A DNA stretch of 8,745 nt from Planctomycetota bacterium (GTDB lineage: Bacteria > Planctomycetota > Planctomycetia > Planctomycetales > Planctomycetaceae), in assembly GCA_024278285.1 (NCBI GenBank), contig JAJRTM010000406.1:1-8745 (forward strand), written 5' to 3'. Below are positions 1 through 6,853 of this stretch, in pieces. Position numbers and translations under genes: made by a program. Position 1 is the first letter of the stretch. Every line of letters starts with the position of its first letter. The notes under the pieces are model-generated. The model ran no database searches and was not told the origin of the DNA. It was given only the letters and a program-made list of their open reading frames with translations.

Positions 1-1
1 T

Positions 2-2854
2 CAGTATTGCAATCAAAACCGATTGTCTTTACGTGAAAGGCTTAAACTGTTTCTCGATGTTTGTTCCGCAGTCGTTCATGCGCATCAACGAGCAATCATT
101 CATCGCGATTTGAAGCCATCCAACATTCTGATTGCATTTCAAGATAATGAATCGGTGGTGAAGGTCGTCGATTTCGGGTTAGCCAAGTGGCTCAGCGGTT
201 CCTTGACCGATCTTTCCTTACAGACGGGTGCGAATGATGTCGTAGGGACGCTGTTGTATATGAGTCCCGAACAGGCTGGCAGAAAGCCGTCTGGACGCGA
301 CCTTGCTTCGGCAGAGGGGGCCGATGTCGATACACGCTCTGACCTGTATTCGCTGGGGGTCATTCTCTACGAATTACTTGTCGGCTCGACACCGATTCAA
401 CGGGAAATGATGCGACAGGTCGGGCTGCACGAACAATTGAGTATTGTTCTCACCCACGAACCGGAGCGTCTAAGTCGTCGCCTGAGTGCCTATGATGAAT
501 CAACTCGCTGCGAAGTAACACAATGTCGCCAAATCGATTTGTCTCGCTTCCAAAGTGAACTTTCTGGCGAGCTCGACTGGATTGCGATGAAGGCACTCGA
601 AAAAGAAAAAGGAGATCGCTATGAATCAGTCGCAGCTTTCGCAAAAGATATCGAGAATTATTTGAGTGGCTCGCCTGTGAATGCAAGGCCGCCGTCTCTT
701 GTTTATACAACAAAAAAATTCATTCACAGAAATCGGGCACTGGTTGCAATTGTTTCGACGATTTTCGTTCTGTTAATTGGTGGAATTGCAGGGACATCGT
801 ATGGTTTATTACGTGCCAATAAGAGTGCAATTCTTGAACGAGAGGCAAGACAGGACGCGATCGAAAAGAAACAACTGGCTGAAAATAAATCGGAAGAAGC
901 AAATCAGGAAGCTGAAAGAGCGAAACGTCAGGAACAGATCGCCAGCGTTGCGCGAACGGAAGCTGAAATTTCAGCCAAGCGTTCTGCTGATGTGTTGAAA
1001 ATTGTTACCGATTCGTTTCTGAGTGCGGATCCCAACTCTGGTTCTGACTCGAAGATGACTGCAAAGCAGGTTCTGTTCAATGCCCGGCAGAGTTTGAAGA
1101 ATTCTGAACTGGATGAGCCGGGACAAGCGGAATTACTGACAACTCTTGCAAGAGCCTTTCTCGGTTTGGGGGAATACGAAGCGGCCATTAGCACCGCCCA
1201 AGAAGCGACCAAGATTCTTCGCCAGCATCCACAAGAAAACCAGGCAAACCTGGCCAAGTCGCTCAATATTCTGGCGATGACGCACCAGCGGACCGGAAAC
1301 CTGGATCAGGCGATTTCATTGTTGGAAGAGGTTGCCAGTAATCTTGAGGGAGAACATGATGAATTTCAATCGGATGCGTTAGTCGCCAAAAGTAATCTCG
1401 CGACTGTCTATCAGGCGGCTGGGAGGGGGAGTGAAGCCTTGCCGTTGATGGAGCAGACGGTTATGGAAATGCAGAAATACCTCGGGGAAACCAATTCGCA
1501 AACCATAACTACCATGAACAACCTGGCTGAAATGTACAACGAGCTGGGACGCAAAAAAGACGCAATGGCCTTGCTGGAAAAAGTGCTTCGGTTGAGAAAA
1601 GAAAACTTGGGTAAGGATCATCCCTTTACCCTTATCGCGATGGTCAACCTGGCAAATCTTTATAACGTTGCTGGTCGAAACAAAGATGCTCTCGCCTTAC
1701 TGCAAGCGGCTTTGCCTGCGATGCGAGACAAACTGGGAGAAGATCACCCTGACACTCTTGGCTGCGAAAGCGTACTGGTGAGCGTGCTTGCTGCTGGAAA
1801 TCGACGAAAAGAGGCTGCTGAACTGGCTGGAAAAGTCTGGAAGGCTAGAAAGGCAAAACTTGGTGAGGATCACATCCAAACGTTAATCAGTCTCAATAAT
1901 CTGGCTGATAACCTCTGGCAAATGAGTCGGCGTGATGAGGCAATCACTAAACTGGAACGAGCCCTTGATGGTTTTGATAGAACACTGGGGCCCGAACATT
2001 CGGTCTCGATTTCCTGTGCAAGCAACCTCGCTCGGGGGTATTTGAAAATTGAACAGGAAGAAAAGGCAATCCCACTGCTTAAACGGCAGCTTAAATGGAT
2101 TCGTATGATTGCGAGTGAAGATCACTTGAAAACGTTCAATGCAGTCAGTCAACTTGCCCATGCTCTCGAAGCAACCGGGCGTATTAAAGAGTCAATCCCA
2201 CTGTTTGAAGAGCTTCTGAATATCCGTCAAAACCGACTTGGCTCTAACGCTGAGGCAACAATCGGCAGCATGATTAATCTTGGTTACCTTTACAACCAGC
2301 TTGACCAGTTTGACAAAGCGATTTTGATGTTAACAAAGCCGGTGGAACTCAGTCGGAGTAACCTCAAGCATACATGGGCCCGTAAAGCTCTGCGGGAAGC
2401 GTATCGTAAGTCAGGGAAACATGACATGTTTATGGCAAGTGTCGAAGCCGATTTACAATCGGCCAGAAAAGAACATAAGCCAAAATCGACTGAACTGGCT
2501 CAGGAGCTTGTCAATTTGGGGGCTGATTTGCTTGAAAGCAAAGACTACGAACAAGCAGAAGCTTTGCTGCACGAAGGCTATGAGATTCGCCGCAATAATG
2601 CACCGACTGCATGGGCAACATTCAGTGCTCAATCCCTGTGGGGAGAATCTTTGTTAGAGCAACAGAAATACGATAAAGCCCGACCTTTACTTCTTGCTGC
2701 CTACAATGGATTGAAGTCGTCTCAAACAGCAATCGATATTCGCATTATCGAAGCGGTTAACCGACTGATTCACCTGTCTGAATTGACGGGAGATGATGAG
2801 GGGCTGAAACGGTGGAAGGCTGAACTTAAAACTTTCCAGGCTGACAGCAAGTAG
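2..2854 (+). CDS. Membrane-bound Ser/Thr protein kinase with C-terminal TPR array (5'-truncated by window edge)
   Basis: Likely a Hanks-type Ser/Thr kinase that signals at the cytoplasmic membrane. The reading frame is open to the left edge (QYCNQNR precedes the TTG at 23), so the TTG is internal and the true start, glycine loop and ATP-binding lysine lie outside. Numbering from that TTG: the catalytic loop has H27-R28-D29, K31 and N34; DFG is at 50-52; the activation segment ends in SPEQA (81-85), where APE is usual; a conserved Asp is at 107. A hydrophobic segment at about 239-263 is a likely membrane span. It is followed by a charged, Ala/Glu/Lys-rich stretch (264-325) likely to be coiled coil. 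From about 369 to 900 come many TPRs, several with the LGxDHPxTL signature of kinesin-light-chain TPRs, so this part probably binds proteins. The kinase core residues visible are intact, so it should be active. About ten extra residues follow SPEQA. The substrate is unknown. The C-terminus looks natural rather than truncated. Confidence 0.93.
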   Translation, partial: QYCNQNRLSLRERLKLFLDVCSAVVHAHQRAIIHRDLKPSNILIAFQDNESVVKVVDFGLAKWLSGSLTDLSLQTGANDVVGTLLYMSPEQAGRKPSGRDLASAEGADVDTRSDLYSLGVILYELLVGSTPIQREMMRQVGLHEQLSIVLTHEPERLSRRLSAYDESTRCEVTQCRQIDLSRFQSELSGELDWIAMKALEKEKGDRYESVAAFAKDIENYLSGSPVNARPPSLVYTTKKFIHRNRALVAIVSTIFVLLIGGIAGTSYGLLRANKSAILEREARQDAIEKKQLAENKSEEANQEAERAKRQEQIASVARTEAEISAKRSADVLKIVTDSFLSADPNSGSDSKMTAKQVLFNARQSLKNSELDEPGQAELLTTLARAFLGLGEYEAAISTAQEATKILRQHPQENQANLAKSLNILAMTHQRTGNLDQAISLLEEVASNLEGEHDEFQSDALVAKSNLATVYQAAGRGSEALPLMEQTVMEMQKYLGETNSQTITTMNNLAEMYNELGRKKDAMALLEKVLRLRKENLGKDHPFTLIAMVNLANLYNVAGRNKDALALLQAALPAMRDKLGEDHPDTLGCESVLVSVLAAGNRRKEAAELAGKVWKARKAKLGEDHIQTLISLNNLADNLWQMSRRDEAITKLERALDGFDRTLGPEHSVSISCASNLARGYLKIEQEEKAIPLLKRQLKWIRMIASEDHLKTFNAVSQLAHALEATGRIKESIPLFEELLNIRQNRLGSNAEATIGSMINLGYLYNQLDQFDKAILMLTKPVELSRSNLKHTWARKALREAYRKSGKHDMFMASVEADLQSARKEHKPKSTELAQELVNLGADLLESKDYEQAEALLHEGYEIRRNNAPTAWATFSAQSLWGESLLEQQKYDKARPLLLAAYNGLKSSQTAIDIRIIEAVNRLIHLSELTGDDEGLKRWKAELKTFQADSK

Positions 2855-2953
2855 GGTACGCTGTGCGTACCACAATTGAAGAGTTGTGAATGCTATAATG
2901 GCTATGTCCAATTGTGTCTGTGAACCACAATTGGTGTGCACAGCACACCCTAC
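2851..2953. repeat. Inverted pair of GTAG-footed hairpins (REP/BIME-like element)
   Basis: At 2855-2871 there is a perfect 7-bp stem, GGTACGC-TGT-GCGTACC, with GTAG directly before it (2851-2854). At 2933-2949, GGTGTGC-ACA-GCACACC is followed by CTAC (2950-2953). Read on the minus strand this is again a GTAG foot and a TGT loop. The two hairpins are thus inverted copies that differ at two stem base pairs, each time on both sides. Between them lies a second perfect inverted repeat, CCAATTGTG (2908-2916) against CACAATTGG (2926-2934), and a weaker one, CACAATT (2871-2877) against AGTTGTG (2882-2888). A GTAG foot next to a small palindrome, with two units in opposite orientation, is the layout of REP/BIME repeats mobilised by REP-associated tyrosine transposases. 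Assignment to that class is inference. The first GTAG contains the kinase stop codon TAG (2852-2854). Confidence 0.75.
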
Positions 2954-2954
2954 A

Positions 2955-2973
2955 CTGCTGATTTATCCAGCAG
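2955..2973. terminator. Small hairpin after the kinase gene, possible terminator or part of the repeat
   Basis: CTGCTG-ATTTATC-CAGCAG forms a perfect 6-bp stem with a 7-nt loop two bases after the BIME-like element. No U tract follows, so it is not a classical intrinsic terminator. Together with the preceding hairpins it could still slow polymerase or protect the 3' end of the kinase mRNA. It may simply be the outer part of the repeat. Confidence 0.3.
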
Positions 2974-3208
2974 GCGTAGCAAAAAACAAGAAAATAAGAA
3001 AATTGCCTGTCGGGTTTTGTTTCCGAAATGGCATTGATACCTGTGAAGGCTTATTAAATCAAATTTCAGGAAATCAACATCTCATTAATTGCAAACTCCA
3101 GATTTAATGTTCATGATGAATATTAATGTACGTTTTTCATCCCGCGTTTGCAGATGTTCTTTGAACTGATTGATAAAAGCCGTAATTCTAACAGGTAACA
3201 ATAGTCAA
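2974..3208. other. Intergenic stretch with no supported gene
   Basis: This A/T-rich stretch lies between the repeat and the ribosome binding site of the exported-protein gene. The short open frames crossing it have no start signals or family resemblance. No convincing -35/-10 pair was found, but the promoter of the downstream gene probably lies here, because the upstream gene is separated by the hairpin-rich repeat. Confidence 0.5.
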
Positions 3209-3213
3209 AAGGA
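3209..3213 (+). promoter_or_regulatory. Shine-Dalgarno of the exported-protein gene
   Basis: AAGGA is nine bases before the ATG at 3223. The spacing is slightly long but supports this start. The start is also favoured because it leaves a basic N-terminal stretch ahead of the VLEDRMLLSG segment, as is usual for large exported planctomycete proteins. Confidence 0.65.
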
Positions 3214-3222
3214 ACGACAACC

Positions 3223-6135
3223 ATGCTTCCATTACTGCAAAGTCTGTTGAAATCAACCACTTCTTCATGCAGTTCACGCAAATACCGAAGAAGATGCCAC
3301 TCGCATCATGGGAACATGCAGGTACAGGTTCTCGAAGACCGTATGTTGCTGTCGGGGATTTTCACTGCTGAAGATATCGTTGTCAGAACAGGTGATGCTG
3401 CACCGGGTGTCTCTGGAAATGATGGCGAGTTTGACCAGTTTAGAAGAAGTGGCTCCGTTATCAATGACTCTGGGGAGGTTCTTTATTATTCGACAAGTAT
3501 TACTGACACCGAAAATGCCAGTTGGACAGGGCTATTCAAAACAACTTCATCAGGAACTTCTTTGATTGCTCGTACGAATCAAGATATCCCGCAAATCGCT
3601 GGTGCCAAGTTCAACAAGCCTGGTGCAGGGAATGGTATTTTTGGACCGCACATCTTGCCATTTAACGAGAATGGGCAGGCAGTGTTTTTGAGTTTTAATA
3701 ATTCGACTACTCTAATGGACTCAGGATATTTTGTTGGGAGTGGAACAGTCAACAGTTTGGGATTGATCGCGGAAGAGGGAGGCAATGCACCGGCTTCAAG
3801 TGGCAGTAATGCCAAGTTCGGTCCTATTGATGGGAATCGTGAAGCAGCAATTAATAACTCCGGGCAAATTGCTTTCAGTCAGACCTTAGACGGAACAGAT
3901 AACGGCTTGCTTGATAATACTGGCATCTTTCGCGGCAATGCTTCTGGGAACATAACTGAAATTGTCCAGGAAGGACAAACAATACCGGGGGCATCAGGAG
4001 GTACGTTTACATCCTTCGGTAACCCGTCCATCAATGATGCTGGGCAAGTAGCATTTATTGGATTTAATAATAATACTGATAACTTGATTGGGATTTACGT
4101 AAGTGATGGAACTACGCTCAGGACTGTTGCACAAGAAGAAAGTACTTTTAATACCGCAGGAAATAAGTTTTCGAATCAGCTAGGTGGTCGTAATTTCGGT
4201 GTTTCAATCAATCGGAATGGAGATGTTGGTTTTAAGTCAGGAATATCTGACTCATCTGGAACCATTATCTCATCAGGTGTTTTTGTTCGTAGAGGAAATG
4301 GAACAATACGAGAAGTTGTACGTACCAGTGAGAATATTGGTGGCGGCGAAATTTATTTTAATAATAGTGGGCGGCATGTTGTAATTAATAATTTTGGTGA
4401 TGTTGCATTCATGGGCCAGGCTCGTCGTACTGATAATGGCATGCAAACATATGCTTTATTTCGTGGTGATTCCAATGGGGATCTCAAGCAGATCGTTCGA
4501 GTAGAGCAAACCGTGCCCGCAGGTGACGCTACCATTAAGTGGATAAGAAAATTTGCTTTGAATAACTCCGGTCAAATGGCGTTTACAACAACTTTAGATA
4601 TTGATGGCGATACGGGGACGCAAACACGAAAAGCTTTGTTTTTCTACGATAACGTTAAAGGCCTTACAGAAATTGTCCGTGTTGGAGACATAATAAATGG
4701 ACTTTCAATTAGTAGTTTTTCTTTTGCCGGAAATTCAACTGGTAATTCTATATATCTTACCTCTAATCGCGACGGCTTGAACAACAAAGGGCAAGTGACA
4801 TTTTCCTATGTGCTGGAAGATGGCTCACAAGGCGTTGCGGTTGTGAGCGTTGTTGATCGGACGATTTCTGTTTCTTCCATTACCGGTTTTGAAGATGGGA
4901 ACTGGTGGGTCAGTAGTCAAAAAGATGGGGATTGGCAGACAAGTTTCTGGGGGCAATTCCCAGCATCGACTTTGAAGGCATCGGTGACAGGCGACTTCAA
5001 TGGTGATGGCGTCGATGATGTCGCGGGTTGGGCGACGGATGGGAATTGGTATTTGGGGATCGCACAATCTGATGGGACACTGGCGGTTTCTCAATGGAAT
5101 GGCTGGATCGCTAATGATGCCACCGAAGTGAACGTTGGCGATTTCAATGGGGATGGGCTGGATGATTTAGTCGCTAGAGATTCCGGCGGGTTCTGGTGGG
5201 TCGCAGAATCTCAGGGTAATACCTTCACAACCAAAACCTGGACCAAATGGAAAGCAGCAGCCAACTGGCAAGATATTCGCGTTGGCGATTTCAATAACGA
5301 TGGCAGAGATGACATCATCGGTCGCGCCCGATCGGGACAATTAACCGTCGGGCTTTCCAATGGTACAAAATTCACTAATTCTAAGTGGGGGCAATGGAGT
5401 AAAGCGGTTACCTGGCAGGATGTTTCTGTGGGCGATTTCAACGGAGATGGTCGAACTGATATCACCGGGCGAGCCAATTCTGGTATCTGGAGAACCAGCC
5501 TGTCGCTGGGAAATTCTTTCAAAACAAGATCCTGGAAAAAGTGGACAACCAGCGGCAATTGGAACGATGTAGTCGTGGGTGACTTCGATGGTGACGGCAG
5601 AGATGATATCGCTGGTCGCAGAGACAGCAACAAATGGTGGATTGGCATCTCAAAAGGCAACAGATTTCTGACCAAGTTTTGGGGAAAGTGGAATGTCGCA
5701 CAGAATTGGAATGATGTCGTTGTCGCCGACTTCAATGCCGATGGCAAAGATGATCTTGCCGCTCGCAATGATGCGGGTCAGTGGAACAACTTGATTTCAC
5801 AAGGAAGTAACTTCCTGAATGAAGCAGGCCCCCAATGGAACTCCGCATTAAATTGGACGTCTGTTTTTTCAGGCAGATACATCGGACCAGAAGCACCAGC
5901 TACTCCTCCTCCCGCTGCTTCGCCAGCATTTGCTTCTGAATCAATCAACAAAAGCGAGGTAGATTCAGGCTACACGAGCCGTTGGGTAAGCCCCCAAGAA
6001 AGCAAGAATTCCGAGACTCAGTCAAAGCCTGAACAACAATCTGCCCCAGGCAGGTCAGATGAAGAAAAATCGAACACAGAAAATTTTGAGGTCTTCGGTT
6101 CGGCTGCGCTGCTCGACTTGCTCCACGCGGTGTAG
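3223..6135 (+). CDS. Large exported protein: NxxGxxAF repeats plus FG-GAP/VCBS-like seven-blade propeller
   Basis: A 970-residue protein of unknown function, probably exported and surface-associated. The N-terminus (1-45) has a basic, Ser/Arg-rich stretch followed by VLEDRMLLSG, the LEPR/LEDR-xLL type segment seen at the start of many large planctomycete proteins and thought to mark export. Residues 46-545 carry eight diverged copies of the NxxGxxAF repeat, starting at N81, N148, N211, N271, N330, N389, N447 and N520; phrases such as EIVRVGD and TVAQEE recur between them. Residues about 555-890 form a second array: six DxNxDG-type calcium-binding loops start at D591, 640, 689, 738, 787 and 836, exactly 49 residues apart. 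Seven aromatic strands (for example NWWVSSQ, NWYLGIAQ, FWWVAESQ, KWWIGISK) lie between or beside them, which suggests a seven-bladed, integrin-like propeller. The tail (892-970) is Pro/Ser/Glu-rich and ends in AALLDLLHAV. No enzyme motif was seen; adhesion or matrix roles are guesses. Confidence 0.92.
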   Translation: MLPLLQSLLKSTTSSCSSRKYRRRCHSHHGNMQVQVLEDRMLLSGIFTAEDIVVRTGDAAPGVSGNDGEFDQFRRSGSVINDSGEVLYYSTSITDTENASWTGLFKTTSSGTSLIARTNQDIPQIAGAKFNKPGAGNGIFGPHILPFNENGQAVFLSFNNSTTLMDSGYFVGSGTVNSLGLIAEEGGNAPASSGSNAKFGPIDGNREAAINNSGQIAFSQTLDGTDNGLLDNTGIFRGNASGNITEIVQEGQTIPGASGGTFTSFGNPSINDAGQVAFIGFNNNTDNLIGIYVSDGTTLRTVAQEESTFNTAGNKFSNQLGGRNFGVSINRNGDVGFKSGISDSSGTIISSGVFVRRGNGTIREVVRTSENIGGGEIYFNNSGRHVVINNFGDVAFMGQARRTDNGMQTYALFRGDSNGDLKQIVRVEQTVPAGDATIKWIRKFALNNSGQMAFTTTLDIDGDTGTQTRKALFFYDNVKGLTEIVRVGDIINGLSISSFSFAGNSTGNSIYLTSNRDGLNNKGQVTFSYVLEDGSQGVAVVSVVDRTISVSSITGFEDGNWWVSSQKDGDWQTSFWGQFPASTLKASVTGDFNGDGVDDVAGWATDGNWYLGIAQSDGTLAVSQWNGWIANDATEVNVGDFNGDGLDDLVARDSGGFWWVAESQGNTFTTKTWTKWKAAANWQDIRVGDFNNDGRDDIIGRARSGQLTVGLSNGTKFTNSKWGQWSKAVTWQDVSVGDFNGDGRTDITGRANSGIWRTSLSLGNSFKTRSWKKWTTSGNWNDVVVGDFDGDGRDDIAGRRDSNKWWIGISKGNRFLTKFWGKWNVAQNWNDVVVADFNADGKDDLAARNDAGQWNNLISQGSNFLNEAGPQWNSALNWTSVFSGRYIGPEAPATPPPAASPAFASESINKSEVDSGYTSRWVSPQESKNSETQSKPEQQSAPGRSDEEKSNTENFEVFGSAALLDLLHAV
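4885..5877 (+). repeat. Tandem 147-nt coding repeats (FG-GAP-like blades)
   Basis: The calcium-loop aspartate codons begin at 4993, 5140, 5287, 5434, 5581 and 5728, an unbroken 147-nt period. The repeats are diverged at the DNA level although the period is kept exactly, so this is an old duplication held by structure rather than a fresh tandem expansion. A leading and a trailing partial unit bring the blade count to seven. Confidence 0.8.
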
Positions 6136-6255
6136 TACCTGACAATAAGGCAAGGTATCAAATGTGTAAACAACGGTCAGAAAACAGAGTGCCGAGCGGG
6201 TAAAAAGTGTAGCGCTGGTTGCGGGGAGATTCTTGCGAGGCTGACTTTGGCAGGC
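6136..6255. other. Intergenic stretch with nothing recognised
   Basis: Between the stop of the exported-protein gene and the first repeat copy there is no gene, no clear terminator (only a weak TACCT/AGGTA stem at about 6139-6160 without a T tract) and no strong repeat. Confidence 0.4.
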
Positions 6256-6312
6256 AGTGGTTGGCAGGAACGGTTGGTTTTTTACTTCGTCTTGACTGAT
6301 CTCTTGCCGCCT
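6256..6312. repeat. Copy A of a dispersed segment (partner at 8023-8090)
   Basis: It shares, in the same order and on the same strand as 8023-8090, the blocks GTGGTTGG, GCAGGAA-GGTTGG (one base apart), TTTTTT-CTTCGTC and CTTGCCGC-TG, with small insertions between them. Its right edge coincides with the point where the transposase remnant stops being recognisable (about 6307), so it may mark a rearrangement junction. Function unknown. Confidence 0.5.
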
Positions 6313-6537
6313 GTGAATGTGCGTTATCGTGTGACGCTGCTTCGGCGGAGAATTTTCATCCTCCTTGAGCATATCGAGAATCGCTTCTTGAAACGGCTTC
6401 CATTGGGGAACCGCTTGCGTGTTGCGCTTTGGGTAAGATCCCGGTTCACCCGAACCACTCAGAACTTCACTAATTTAACGCAGGGAATGATTAAACCTCC
6501 GGGCAAGTTCCCGAATGCTCATCCCGTCCCGATGAGA

Positions 6538-6546
6538 CCGCCGAAT
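6538..6546. repeat. Target site duplication, left copy
   Basis: CCGCCGAAT directly abuts the left terminal repeat of the 134-bp element and is identical to 6681-6689. Confidence 0.85.
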
Positions 6547-6680
6547 GGGTGCACATTGAGGCTTGCGCGGTAAATTGTAAGAAGTAGCTACGCTCGCCAG
6601 AGCGTGGATTCGTTGGATATCTATTCTCCACCGTCTGGCGACGGTAGCTACAGACAATATGCAAACCCCAATGTGCACCC
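6547..6680. mobile_element. 134-bp MITE-like element with 20-bp terminal inverted repeats
   Basis: The left end GGGTGCACATTGAGGCTTGC (6547-6566) is matched by the inverse of GCAAACCCCAATGTGCACCC (6661-6680) at 18 of 20 positions. The element is flanked by a perfect 9-bp direct repeat, CCGCCGAAT (6538-6546 and 6681-6689). Removing the element and one copy of the duplication rejoins the IstA reading frame exactly (R-I-R-R-S), which proves an insertion event. It encodes nothing, so it must have been moved in trans by a transposase that makes 9-bp duplications; the parent family was not identified. Confidence 0.88.
6584..6651. repeat. Second REP/BIME-like hairpin pair, nested in the 134-bp element
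   Basis: Two 24-nt units face each other: 6584-6607 (plus) and 6628-6651 (minus). Each begins with GTAG and has the loop GCCA. The stems are ACGCTC/GAGCGT in the first and ACCGTC/GACGGT in the second: two neighbouring base pairs are swapped and every other base of the 24 is identical. Both stems extend outward by a C-G and a T-G pair. This is a different sequence family from the pair at 2851-2953 but has the same plan. Confidence 0.78.
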
Positions 6681-6689
6681 CCGCCGAAT
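6681..6689. repeat. Target site duplication, right copy
   Basis: CCGCCGAAT directly abuts the right terminal repeat of the 134-bp element. On the minus strand it encodes the I-R-R of the transposase remnant. Confidence 0.85.
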
Positions 6690-6769
6690 ACGTCCGTAAT
6701 CGTTCACCGTCAGTATCCTCGCCGCCGCATAATGTGGTAGAAAAAACTACACGATGCGAAATTTGCTAC

Positions 6770-6790
6770 GGTGGGACCATTTTTAACGCA
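6770..6790 (-). other. Possible left-end remnant of the IS21-type element
   Basis: Upstream of the istA remnant, the minus strand reads TGCGTTAAAAATGGTCCCAC. The T-G start and the TTAAAA-TGG-CC pattern recall the end repeats of IS21-family elements. No matching right end exists in the window, so this is tentative. Confidence 0.3.
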
Positions 6791-6853
6791 AATTAAGCCA
6801 TCCAAGTAGGCCCCTTTTGCACGCACATCTCCACGGTTAAAGTACTTGAATTA

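Larger units (their letters stand above)
6307..6707 (-). pseudogene. istA: Remnant of an IS21-type transposase gene (istA N-terminal part)
   Basis: Read on the minus strand from a GTG at 6707-6705 (AGGA eight bases upstream), the frame gives MNDYGRIRR, is interrupted by a 134-bp insertion, and resumes as IRRSHRDGMSIRELARRF, a helix-turn-helix like the N-terminus of IS21-family IstA. A TAA stop (6477-6475) follows SLR. Past it, in the same frame, IstA-like sequence continues: ISEVLSGSGEPGSYPKRN, then PFQEAILDMLKEDENSPPKQ and RHTITHIHRR, where the likeness ends at about 6307. The DDE catalytic domain and the istB partner gene are missing. The gene is dead three times over: stop codon, insertion and 3' loss. 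The identification rests on motif memory, not on a search; the continuity of the frame on both sides of the stop makes it firm that this was once coding. Confidence 0.8.

Noticed and set aside
23..25. TTG as the start codon of the kinase gene
   Set aside because: The frame stays open to the window edge with kinase-like residues before it, and the N-lobe would be missing; the TTG encodes an internal leucine.
3161..3188. TTGAAC followed by TAATTC as a promoter for the exported-protein gene
   Set aside because: The -10 candidate matches the consensus poorly and planctomycete promoters are not well enough defined to call it.
5211..5768. A 185-codon open frame antisense to the propeller repeats
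   Set aside because: It mirrors the 147-nt coding repeats, has no start signal and no family resemblance; the sense frame carries clear calcium-loop motifs.
6139..6160. TACCT/AGGTA stem as terminator of the exported-protein gene
   Set aside because: Only five pairs, an 11-base or longer loop and no T tract.
6055..6372. Minus-strand open frame beginning MLKEDENSPPK as a separate small gene
   Set aside because: Its first 22 codons continue the istA remnant in the same frame beyond the TAA; the rest runs into the repeat copy and the antisense of the exported-protein gene.
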